From contig NZ_AP017367.1 of the NCBI RefSeq assembly GCF_001548395.1, positions 4,625,001 through 4,689,000 on the forward strand: DNA of 64,000 nucleotides. Direction: 5' to 3'. The position numbers and the translations under genes are program-made. Every line of letters starts with the position of its first letter. Position 1 is the stretch's first letter. Below, one piece after another: positions 54,053 to 61,460 of this stretch. The stretch comes from Leptolyngbya sp. O-77. GTDB lineage: Bacteria > Cyanobacteriota > Cyanobacteriia > Elainellales > Elainellaceae. The notes under the pieces are model-generated. The model was not told the origin of the DNA. It made no database searches and saw only the letters and a list, made by a program, of their open reading frames with translations.

Positions 54053-54065
54053 TGCAAGTTGTGCA
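54053..54065 (+). promoter_or_regulatory. probable NtcB site (TGCAN5TGCA)
   Basis: TGCAAGTTGTGCA matches the LysR-type motif known from the Synechococcus nirA promoter, where NtcB enhances expression when nitrite is present. It lies 39 bp upstream of the NtcA site. Confidence 0.65.
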
Positions 54066-54103
54066 TTATTGCAATTCGTAAATTTCATATGACGAAAATT
54101 TTT

Positions 54104-54117
54104 GTAACAGAAGCTAC
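54104..54117 (+). promoter_or_regulatory. NtcA-activated promoter of the nitrate operon
   Basis: GTAACAGAAGCTAC fits GTA-N8-TAC exactly. A TAACGT -10 element begins 22 bases after the TAC, the classical spacing for class II NtcA activation in place of a -35 box. Confidence 0.85.
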
Positions 54118-54308
54118 GAATTTTCAAAATCAATGCTCTTAACGTGTCAATCATGCGAGGAGATGCAGGCTTGAATCGTTCGGCATTGGTCAAGCCTTCT
54201 GTAGACCCAAGTTTTAGTTAGCGCGGTTTCTTATCCCAAACGTTGAATCAAAAACGCGGGTCTACCCGCAGAATCGCTCGCAGTTTCTTCCATCCAAGGT
54301 CTCTTGCC

Positions 54309-55841
54309 ATGACCAGTACCGTTCCAGCAGAAACCAGTCTGAATAAGTTCGAGAAGCTCAAGTCCGAGAAAGACGGTCTGGCGGTCAAGTCTGAACTAGA
54401 GGACTTTGCCCGTCTGGGCTGGGAAGCGATGAATGAGACCGACCGCGACCATCGCCTCAAGTGGATGGGCGTGTTTTTTCGCCCCGTCACGCCGGGTAAG
54501 TTCATGCTGCGGATGCGGATGCCCAATGGCATTCTCACCAGCGGACAGATGCGGGTGCTGGCGGAGGTCGTCGAGCGCTATGGCGAAGACGGCAACGCCG
54601 ACATTACCACGCGCCAAAACCTCCAGCTTCGCGGCATTCGGCTGGAAGATATTCCCGATATCTTTCGGCGGTTTGAGCAGGCGGGGCTGACCAGCATCCA
54701 GTCTGGTATGGATAACGTCCGCAACATCACGGGTTCGCCTGTGGCGGGCATCGATGCCGACGAGCTAATTGATACTCGCGGGCTGGTGCGAAAGGTGCAA
54801 GACATGATCACCAACAACGGCGAGGGCAACCCGTCGTTTACCAATCTGCCGCGCAAGTTCAATATTGCGATCGCCGGATGCCGCGACAACTCGGTACACG
54901 CCGAGATCAACGACATCGCCTTTGTGCCTGCTTACAAAGACGGCAAGCTCGGCTTCAACGTGCTGGTCGGCGGGTTCTTTTCAGCGAAACGCTGCGAAGC
55001 CGCCGTGCCGCTCAATGCCTGGGTCGATCCGCGAGACGTGGTGGCGCTGTGCGAAGCCATCCTCATTGTCTATCGCGATCACGGGCTGCGGGCCAATCGC
55101 CAAAAAGCCCGCCTGATGTGGCTGATTGACGAGTGGGGCATGGATAAGTTTCGCGCAGAGGTAGAAAAGCAGTTGGGATATCCCCTGCAAACTGCTGCAC
55201 CCAAGGACGAAATCCTCTGGGACAAGCGCGACCACATCGGCATTCACGCCCAAAAGCAGCCAGGGCTAAACTATGTGGGGTTGCATGTGCCTGTGGGTCG
55301 GCTCTATGCGCCCGATATGTTTGACCTGGCGCGGATTGCTGAGGTCTATGGCAGCGGCGAAATCCGCCTGACCGTTGAGCAAAATGTGATCATTCCTGAT
55401 GTGCCCGATTCTCGCGTTGCGCCCCTACTCAAGGAGCCGCTGCTAGAGAAGTTTTCGGTCAGTCCGGGCTTGCTCGTGCGATCGCTCGTCTCCTGCACCG
55501 GGGCCCAGTTCTGCAACTTCGCCCTGATCGAAACCAAAAATCGAGCTATGGCGCTGATCAAAGAACTGGAATCCGAACTGGAAATCACGCGCCCTGTTCG
55601 TATCCACTGGACTGGCTGCCCCAACTCCTGCGGACAGCCCCAGGTGGCCGACATCGGCCTCATGGGCACCAAAGTCCGCAAAGATGGCAAGGCTGCCGAA
55701 GGCGTGGATTTGTACATGGGCGGCAAAGTTGGCAAACATGCCGAACTCGGCACCTGTGTTCAAAAAGGCATTCCCTGCGACGACCTCAAGCCCATCCTGC
55801 GGAATCTGCTGATCGAAAACTTCGGCGCACGAATGAGATAA
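54309..55841 (+). CDS. nirA: ferredoxin-nitrite reductase
   Basis: 510 residues from ATG 54309 (an upstream in-frame extension to 54243 is less likely). Six-electron reduction of nitrite to ammonium using ferredoxin. Siroheme/4Fe-4S ligands Cys396, Cys402, Cys437 and Cys441 (SCTGAQFC and HWTGCPNSCGQ). N-terminal ferredoxin-interacting half with GKFMLRMRMPNG, DITTRQNLQLRGI and LPRKFNIAIAGCRDN. Length is typical for cyanobacterial NirA. First gene of the nirA-nrtABCD-narB operon and the NtcA/NtcB target. Confidence 0.96.
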   Translation: MTSTVPAETSLNKFEKLKSEKDGLAVKSELEDFARLGWEAMNETDRDHRLKWMGVFFRPVTPGKFMLRMRMPNGILTSGQMRVLAEVVERYGEDGNADITTRQNLQLRGIRLEDIPDIFRRFEQAGLTSIQSGMDNVRNITGSPVAGIDADELIDTRGLVRKVQDMITNNGEGNPSFTNLPRKFNIAIAGCRDNSVHAEINDIAFVPAYKDGKLGFNVLVGGFFSAKRCEAAVPLNAWVDPRDVVALCEAILIVYRDHGLRANRQKARLMWLIDEWGMDKFRAEVEKQLGYPLQTAAPKDEILWDKRDHIGIHAQKQPGLNYVGLHVPVGRLYAPDMFDLARIAEVYGSGEIRLTVEQNVIIPDVPDSRVAPLLKEPLLEKFSVSPGLLVRSLVSCTGAQFCNFALIETKNRAMALIKELESELEITRPVRIHWTGCPNSCGQPQVADIGLMGTKVRKDGKAAEGVDLYMGGKVGKHAELGTCVQKGIPCDDLKPILRNLLIENFGARMR

Positions 55842-56046
55842 GTTGTCAGAGATAAGTTGCCAGGTGTCAAATACCAGGCACTTAGTAACTTACCTTTACC
55901 TTGGTCTCTAACTCCGCTCCTCAAACCTGATTCCTAGCCCAGCCAGTTTCTCACCGGATCTTGACACCGGGCACAACTGGTAAGGGATTTTACATCCCAA
56001 AATTTGCCAACTGATTACCCTAGCTACAACCTGGAGAACTGAACCT

Positions 56047-57375
56047 ATGTCTAGACTTTCTCGGCGGAAATTTATCTTCACGGCAGGCGTGACCGCAGGT
56101 GCCACAATCCTAGCGAATGGATGCAGTGGTGACTCGTCGCCCTCGGACACTGGCAGTCCTGCCGCCAACGCTCCAGCCTCGCCCGCTCCTGTGACCGCAG
56201 CCGACACACCCGAAGTGACCACGGCCAAGCTCGGCTTCATTGCGCTGACCGATTCCGCACCGCTGATCATCGCCAAAGAGAAAGGTCTGTTTGCCAAGTA
56301 TGGAATGCCCGATGTGGAGGTGCTGAAGCAGGCTTCGTGGGCGGTCACCCGCGACAACCTGGAACTGGGTTCTAGCGGCGGCGGCATCGATGGAGCGCAC
56401 ATTCTCACGCCCATGCCTTATCTGATGTCGGCAGGCGCGATTACTAAGGGCAACCAGAAGGTGCCGATGAACATTCTGGCGCGTCTAAATTTGAATGGTC
56501 AGGGGATTTGCCTTGCTAACTCCTATAAGGATCTGAAAATCAGCACTGACAGTGCGCCGCTCAAGGAGGCCTTTGCCAAAGCCAAGTCTGAGAAGGGCGA
56601 AATCAAGGCAGCCGTGACGTTCCCCGGTGGTACCCACGACCTGTGGATGCGCTATTGGCTGGCGGCAGGCGGCATCGACCCTGACAAAGACATTTCGACC
56701 ATTGTAGTGCCCCCGCCTCAGATGGTGGCCAACATCAAGGTCAACAATATGGAAGCCTTCTGCGTGGGTGAACCCTGGCCGTTGCAAACTGTGAACCAAA
56801 AGCTGGGTTACAACGCCCTCACCACGGGAGAACTGTGGAAAGACCACCCCGAAAAGGCGTTTGCGATGCGGGCAGAGTGGGTAGAGCAGAACCCCAAGGC
56901 GGCCAAGGCGCTGTTGATGGCTGTCCAAGAAGCGCAGATTTGGTGTGATGACCCCGCGAATAAGGAAGAGATGTGCAAGATTGTCTCTGGTCGTGAGTGG
57001 TTTAAGGTGCCCTACGAGGACATCATCGATCGCTCCAAAGGCATTTACAACATGGGGACGCGCCAGTTTGAGAGTCAGGATCTGATGCAGAAATACTGGC
57101 AAGATGCTGCATCTTATCCATTCAAGAGCCACGACCTGTGGTTCCTGACGGAAGATATCCGCTGGGGCTACCTGCCTGCCGACACCGACACCAAGGCACT
57201 GATTGATGCAGTGAACCGGGAAGATTTGTGGCGTGAGGCAGCGAAGGCGATTGGGCAAGAAGCCGCCATCCCTGCCAGCACCTCTCGCGGTGTCGAGACC
57301 TTCTTTGATGGCGTGAAGTTCGATCCGGAGAACCCCAGCGCTTACCTCAATGCTTTGAAGATCAAGAAAGTCTGA
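56047..57375 (+). CDS. nrtA: nitrate/nitrite ABC transporter substrate-binding lipoprotein
   Basis: 442 residues. N-terminus SRRKFIFTAGVTAGATILANGCSG: twin-arginine-like signal, lipobox and Cys26, so a periplasmic lipoprotein. Then a Ser/Pro/Thr linker and the binding domain (KLGFIALTDSAPLIIAKEKG, FPGGTHDLWMRYWLAAGGID, PPPQMVANIKVNNMEAFCVG). It captures nitrate and nitrite for NrtBCD. The downstream gap contains a large inverted repeat. Confidence 0.95.
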   Translation: MSRLSRRKFIFTAGVTAGATILANGCSGDSSPSDTGSPAANAPASPAPVTAADTPEVTTAKLGFIALTDSAPLIIAKEKGLFAKYGMPDVEVLKQASWAVTRDNLELGSSGGGIDGAHILTPMPYLMSAGAITKGNQKVPMNILARLNLNGQGICLANSYKDLKISTDSAPLKEAFAKAKSEKGEIKAAVTFPGGTHDLWMRYWLAAGGIDPDKDISTIVVPPPQMVANIKVNNMEAFCVGEPWPLQTVNQKLGYNALTTGELWKDHPEKAFAMRAEWVEQNPKAAKALLMAVQEAQIWCDDPANKEEMCKIVSGREWFKVPYEDIIDRSKGIYNMGTRQFESQDLMQKYWQDAASYPFKSHDLWFLTEDIRWGYLPADTDTKALIDAVNREDLWREAAKAIGQEAAIPASTSRGVETFFDGVKFDPENPSAYLNALKIKKV

Positions 57376-57386
57376 TCAGGGATCAG

Positions 57387-57528
57387 GGTTTAGGGGTTGG
57401 GGGTTAGGTTGCCACTCAGTTTGCAGACTTTTAGGGTAACTTATCTTTTTTTACCCTATTCGGCTCCTAACCCCCAACCCCTAACCTCCAGTTCCTAATC
57501 CCCAACCCCTAACCTCTAACCCCTAATC
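57387..57528. repeat. large inverted TTAGGGG-type repeat between nrtA and nrtB
   Basis: A G-rich arm at 57387-57408 pairs with a C-rich arm at 57466-57486 over about 20 bp with one bulged base. An inner AGGGTAA/TTACCCT hairpin (57433-57457) nests within it. Further C-rich copies continue to the nrtB start at 57529. A 20-base part of the left arm recurs at about 58380 after nrtB. It could act as an intercistronic attenuator or mRNA stabiliser. Confidence 0.85.
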
Positions 57529-58371
57529 ATGACAGCCGACCTCTCTTCTCCTCGTCGCCCTGGGCGATCGCTCTCTTCTAACTTGGGCGCATGGCTTGGC
57601 AAGACCATTCGCCGTTCTATCCCAACGGCGATCGCCCTCTTTGTTCTCCTGGGCATCTGGCAACTGCTGTGTTCGGGCGAGAATACGCCGCTACCAGGGC
57701 CGATTCAGGTGGTGAAAGATACGTGGGATTTGATTATCGACCCGTTCTATCGCGGTAGCGGTACGGATCAGGGCTTGTTTTGGCAAATTGCCGCGAGTTT
57801 ACAGCGGGTGGCGGTGGGATACACGCTGGCGGCGATCGCCGGAATTGCCCTCGGTATCTTGATCGGCGTGAGTTTGCTGATGTTTCAAGCGCTTGACCCC
57901 ATTTTTCAGGTGTTGCGAACGGTGCCGCCGCTGGCCTGGCTGCCCATTTCCCTGGCCGCCTTCCGCGACTCTCAGCCCGCCGCCATTTTTGTGATTTTCA
58001 TCACCGCTATCTGGCCCATCATCATCAATACTGCCGTCGGCGTACAAAACATTCCGCAGGACTATAACAACGTCGCCCGCGTGCTAAAGCTGTCGCGGAT
58101 GGACTACTTCCTCAAGGTGCTGCTGCCCGCCACCGTGCCTTACATTTTCACCGGACTCAAGATTGCGATCGGTCTATCCTGGCTGGCGATCGTTGCTGCG
58201 GAAATGCTGACGGGCGGTGTGGGCATCGGCTTCTTTATCTGGGATGCCTACAACAGCGGTAGCAATAGCGAAGTGATCCTCGCCATCATCTACGTCGGTC
58301 TGGTGGGTCTGTTGCTGAATGCGCTGATTGGCTTTATCGCCTCCCGCGTTGTGCCCGAAGAGCAGAAGTAG
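57529..58371 (+). CDS. nrtB: nitrate ABC transporter permease
   Basis: 280 residues, five to six membrane spans. Start at ATG 57529 directly after the C-rich repeat. The EAA-like loop (ARVLKLSRMDYFLKVLLPAT) and the C-terminal GFIASRVVPEEQK are as in cyanobacterial NrtB. Inner-membrane channel component of the NrtABCD importer. Confidence 0.94.
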   Translation: MTADLSSPRRPGRSLSSNLGAWLGKTIRRSIPTAIALFVLLGIWQLLCSGENTPLPGPIQVVKDTWDLIIDPFYRGSGTDQGLFWQIAASLQRVAVGYTLAAIAGIALGILIGVSLLMFQALDPIFQVLRTVPPLAWLPISLAAFRDSQPAAIFVIFITAIWPIIINTAVGVQNIPQDYNNVARVLKLSRMDYFLKVLLPATVPYIFTGLKIAIGLSWLAIVAAEMLTGGVGIGFFIWDAYNSGSNSEVILAIIYVGLVGLLLNALIGFIASRVVPEEQK

Positions 58372-58517
58372 GGAGTGAGGGATCAGGGTTTAGGGGTCAG
58401 GGGACAGGGGATCAGAAGTTCCCTCTCCTCATCCCCTCATCTCCCTCTCTCCTCATCTCCCCCTCTCCAACACTCCAACACTCCAACACTCCAACACCCC
58501 TCCCCAACACTCCCAAA
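58372..58517. repeat. nrtB-nrtC gap: shared G-rich repeat and 8-bp array
   Basis: Begins with a copy of the AGGGATCAGGGTTTAGGGGT element seen after nrtA (copies about 1000 bp apart). It then becomes C/T-rich and contains four copies of CTCCAACA at 58465-58496. No Shine-Dalgarno site is obvious before the nrtC ATG. Confidence 0.8.
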
Positions 58518-59531
58518 ATGCTGCCATTTGTAGAAATCGACCACGTAGATCAGGTCTTCCCGCTCCCTGGCGGTGGAGAATACATTGCACTGAAGAATAT
58601 TGACCTGACGATTCGTAAGGGCGAGTTTGTCTCGCTGCTGGGCCACTCCGGCTGTGGCAAATCGACGCTGCTCAATATCATTGCAGGGCTGGCAAAACCA
58701 GCGGCGGGGGGCGTGGTGCTGGAAGGTCGTCAGGTCACCGAACCCGGCCCCGACCGCATGGTGGTGTTTCAAAACTATTCGCTGCTGCCCTGGCTCACGG
58801 TGCGCGAGAACATTGCCCTGGCGGTGAATCGCGTCATGGCGACGGCTTCCAAATCAGAGCGCAGCGCCGTTGTGGAACAGCACATCGACCTGGTGAACCT
58901 GCGCCACGCGGCCGACAAGCGGCCGGGGCAACTCTCCGGCGGCATGAAGCAGCGGGTGGCGATCGCCCGTGCCCTGGCGATTCGTCCCAAGCTGCTGCTG
59001 CTGGATGAACCCTTTGGGGCGCTGGATGCCCTCACCCGCAGCAGTTTGCAAGACCAACTAATGCAAATTGCCGAGGAGCATGAGCTGACCTGCATTATGG
59101 TGACGCATGACGTGGATGAAGCGCTGCTGCTGAGCGATCGCATCGTGATGCTCACCAATGGACCAGAATCCTACGTGGGGCAAATCATGGAGGTGCCGTT
59201 TGAGCGGCCGCGCGATCGCCTGGAAGTGGTGAACCATCCCAGCTACTACGGAATGCGGAGCGAAATTGTCTACTTCCTGAACCAGCAAAAGCAGGCGAAG
59301 AAGCGCAAAGCGGCGGTGCAGGTGGGGGCGATCGCCCGCAACGGGTTGGAAAAAGTCAACCTGGAGCTGGGCTTTGTGCCGCTGACGGACTGTGCGCCGC
59401 TGGTGGTGGCCAAAGAGCTGGGCTTTTTCGAGAAATACGGGCTGGAGCAAGTGACCCTCAGCCGCGAGCCAAGCTGGAAGGCGATCGCCGAAGGCATCAC
59501 CAGCGGCGTCTCGACGCAGCAGCCCAGATGA
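58518..59531 (+). CDS. nrtC: nitrate transporter ATPase NrtC, 5' part of a frameshifted gene
   Basis: 337 codons before an early TGA. Residues 1-265 are a complete ABC ATPase: Walker A GHSGCGKSTLL, Q-loop VVFQNYSLLPWL, signature LSGGMKQRVAIARA, Walker B LLLLDEPFGALDA and H-loop MVTHDVDEA. From about 272 a NrtA-like regulatory domain begins (LEKVNLELGFVPLTDCAP) but stops after SGVSTQQPR. The next frame continues the same protein from base 59507, so one C has been lost at GGC(C)GTCTC near 59505-59510. If real, the ATPase could still work, but the nitrogen-sensing domain would be missing. Confidence 0.9.
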   Translation: MLPFVEIDHVDQVFPLPGGGEYIALKNIDLTIRKGEFVSLLGHSGCGKSTLLNIIAGLAKPAAGGVVLEGRQVTEPGPDRMVVFQNYSLLPWLTVRENIALAVNRVMATASKSERSAVVEQHIDLVNLRHAADKRPGQLSGGMKQRVAIARALAIRPKLLLLDEPFGALDALTRSSLQDQLMQIAEEHELTCIMVTHDVDEALLLSDRIVMLTNGPESYVGQIMEVPFERPRDRLEVVNHPSYYGMRSEIVYFLNQQKQAKKRKAAVQVGAIARNGLEKVNLELGFVPLTDCAPLVVAKELGFFEKYGLEQVTLSREPSWKAIAEGITSGVSTQQPR

Positions 59532-60520
59532 TCGCCGGGATGCCCTTGGCGCTGACCCTGGGCATGGGCGGCAAAGCGCCTGTTCCTATGACGACTGGTC
59601 TAGTTCTCAGCCGCAACGGTAACGCCATCACCCTCAGCAAGCGCTTTTTGCATGAAGGCGTGCGGACGCTGGCAGACCTGAAGGCGGCGATCGCCCGCAC
59701 CCCCGACAAAGTGCCGACGCTGGCCGTGGTGCATCCCGCCTCCATGCACAACCTGATGATGCGCTACTGGCTGGCAACGGGCGGCATCGACCCCGACCAA
59801 GATGTCAACATCGTCACGATTCCGCCGCCGCAGATGGTGGCCGCCCTCAAGGGTGGCGGCATCGACGGCTTTTGCGTGGGCGAGCCGTGGAACTCTCGCG
59901 CCATTCAGGAAGGACTGGGCTATGCGATCGCCACCGACCTCGACATCTGGCCCGGCCACCTGGAAAAAGTGCTGGGCGTGCGCGAAGACTGGGCAAATCG
60001 CTATCCCAAAACCCACATCGCCCTTGTTACAGCCCTGCTCGAAGCCTGCGAATATTGCGACGATCGCCGCAACCGAGAAACCCTGGCAGAACTGCTCTCC
60101 CGCACCGAATACGTCGGCGCAAGCATCGAGCAGATCCGCCCAGGATTGGTCACCCCCTACGACCGGGGCACGGGCGACGAGCCAGAGCAAATCCTGCGGT
60201 ATAACCAGTTCTTCGTCGATCGCACCAACTGCCCCTACCGCACCGAAGGGCTGTGGATCATGACGCAACTCGCCCGCTGGGGCATCACCCCCTTCCCGCG
60301 CAACTGGTTCGACATCCTCGATCGCACCCGCCGTCTGGATGTGTTCGGTGCTGCCGCCCGCGACCTGGGACTGCTCGACACCGAACCCAATCGCAGCCCG
60401 ATCCATTTCGCCGACGGCAGCGTGTTCGATCCAGACGACCCCATCGGCTATCTTAACAGCCTCGCCATCAAGCGCGATGTGCAAATTGAGGAAGTCAGCG
60501 TTGATGTCGTAACCGTGTGA
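59507..60520 (+). pseudogene. nrtC: NrtC NrtA-like C-terminal domain, out of frame with its ATPase
   Basis: The frame from 59507 reads RLDAAAQMIAGMPLALTLGM and continues for about 337 codons to 60520 (the first ATG, 59528, gives 330). It carries TTGLVLSRNGNAITLSKRF, VVHPASMHNLMMRYWLATGG and PPPQMVAALKGGGIDGFCVG, so the rest of the domain is intact and lacks further stops. Joined to the preceding part, the protein would be about 667 residues, like Synechococcus NrtC (~659). In that organism the domain mediates down-regulation of uptake by ammonium. No ribosome-binding site precedes the ATG, so separate translation is doubtful. Confidence 0.85.
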
Positions 60521-60581
60521 GGTGTAAAAAGCCAGCTCTATGCTCCATTCTCTCCTCTCTCTCAACCCCGAATCCTTAACA

Positions 60582-61424
60582 ATGCAGACTCTCGACTCAA
60601 ACCAACTCCAGCCGCAGCCTGTACCCACGACCGATGCGTTTTTGATGATCGAGAATGTCTCGAAGGTGTATCCCACCAAAGATGGCGGCACCTACACCGT
60701 GCTGGATGGCGTGAATCTGGCGGTACAGGAAGGTGAATTTGTCAGCATTATCGGCCATTCCGGCTGCGGCAAATCGACGCTAATGGATATGGTGTCGGGC
60801 TTCCGCACGCCGACTAGCGGCGAGGTGCGCCTGCGAAACCAGCGGATTACGGAACCCGGCCCCGATCGCATGGTGGTGTTTCAAAACTATTCGCTGCTGC
60901 CCTGGATGACAGCCTACGAGAACGTCTACCTGGGGCTACACGCGGCCCGGCCGGAGCTTTCCAAGAGCGAAAAGGCGGCGATCGCCCGTGAACATCTGGC
61001 GATGGTGGGGCTGACCGACGCAATGGACAAGAAACCCCGCGCCCTCTCTGGCGGCATGAAGCAGCGCGTCTCCATCGCCCGCGCCCTGGCCCTGCGCCCG
61101 GAGGTGCTGCTGCTAGACGAACCCTTCGGGGCCCTCGACCCGATCACCCGCGAGGAATTGCAAGAGGAACTGCTGAAAATCTGGACGGATCACCGCGTCA
61201 CCGTGCTGATGATTACCCACGACATCGACGAGGCGCTCTTGCTGAGCGATCGCATCGTCATGATGACCAACGGCCCCGCCGCCAAGGTCGGCGAAATTCT
61301 CGACATTCCCTTCGCCCGTCCCCGCAATCGCAGCCGCGTCATGGAAGATCCGCGCTATTACGAACTGCGGAATGAAGCGCTGAACTTCCTGTATCACCGC
61401 TATGCCCATGACGACGTGGGCTGA
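60582..61424 (+). CDS. nrtD: nitrate transporter ATPase NrtD
   Basis: 280 residues from ATG 60582 (frame open to 60540). A simple ABC ATPase: IGHSGCGKSTLMDMVSG, VVFQNYSLLPWMTAYENV, ALSGGMKQRVSIARALALRP, LLLDEPFGALDPITREEL and MITHDIDEALLLSDRI. It is the partner of NrtC and lacks the regulatory domain. It immediately precedes narB on the same strand. Confidence 0.95.
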   Translation: MQTLDSNQLQPQPVPTTDAFLMIENVSKVYPTKDGGTYTVLDGVNLAVQEGEFVSIIGHSGCGKSTLMDMVSGFRTPTSGEVRLRNQRITEPGPDRMVVFQNYSLLPWMTAYENVYLGLHAARPELSKSEKAAIAREHLAMVGLTDAMDKKPRALSGGMKQRVSIARALALRPEVLLLDEPFGALDPITREELQEELLKIWTDHRVTVLMITHDIDEALLLSDRIVMMTNGPAAKVGEILDIPFARPRNRSRVMEDPRYYELRNEALNFLYHRYAHDDVG

Positions 61425-61460
61425 GTTTGAGGAGAGAGTGAGAGAGTCGTGAAGGAAGAA

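Larger units (their letters stand above)
53986..54308. promoter_or_regulatory. nirA operon control region
   Basis: 323 bp between the divergent HEAT gene and nirA. It contains the TGCA-N5-TGCA motif (54053-54065) plus a third TGCA (54070-54073), the NtcA site (54104-54117) and a TAACGT -10 box (54140-54145). Predicted start of transcription is near 54152, leaving a ~155-base leader. Confidence 0.75.

Noticed and set aside
59521..59531. Genuine stop ending a short NrtC
   Set aside because: The other frame continues the conserved domain without a gap, so a frameshift is far more likely than a natural short form.
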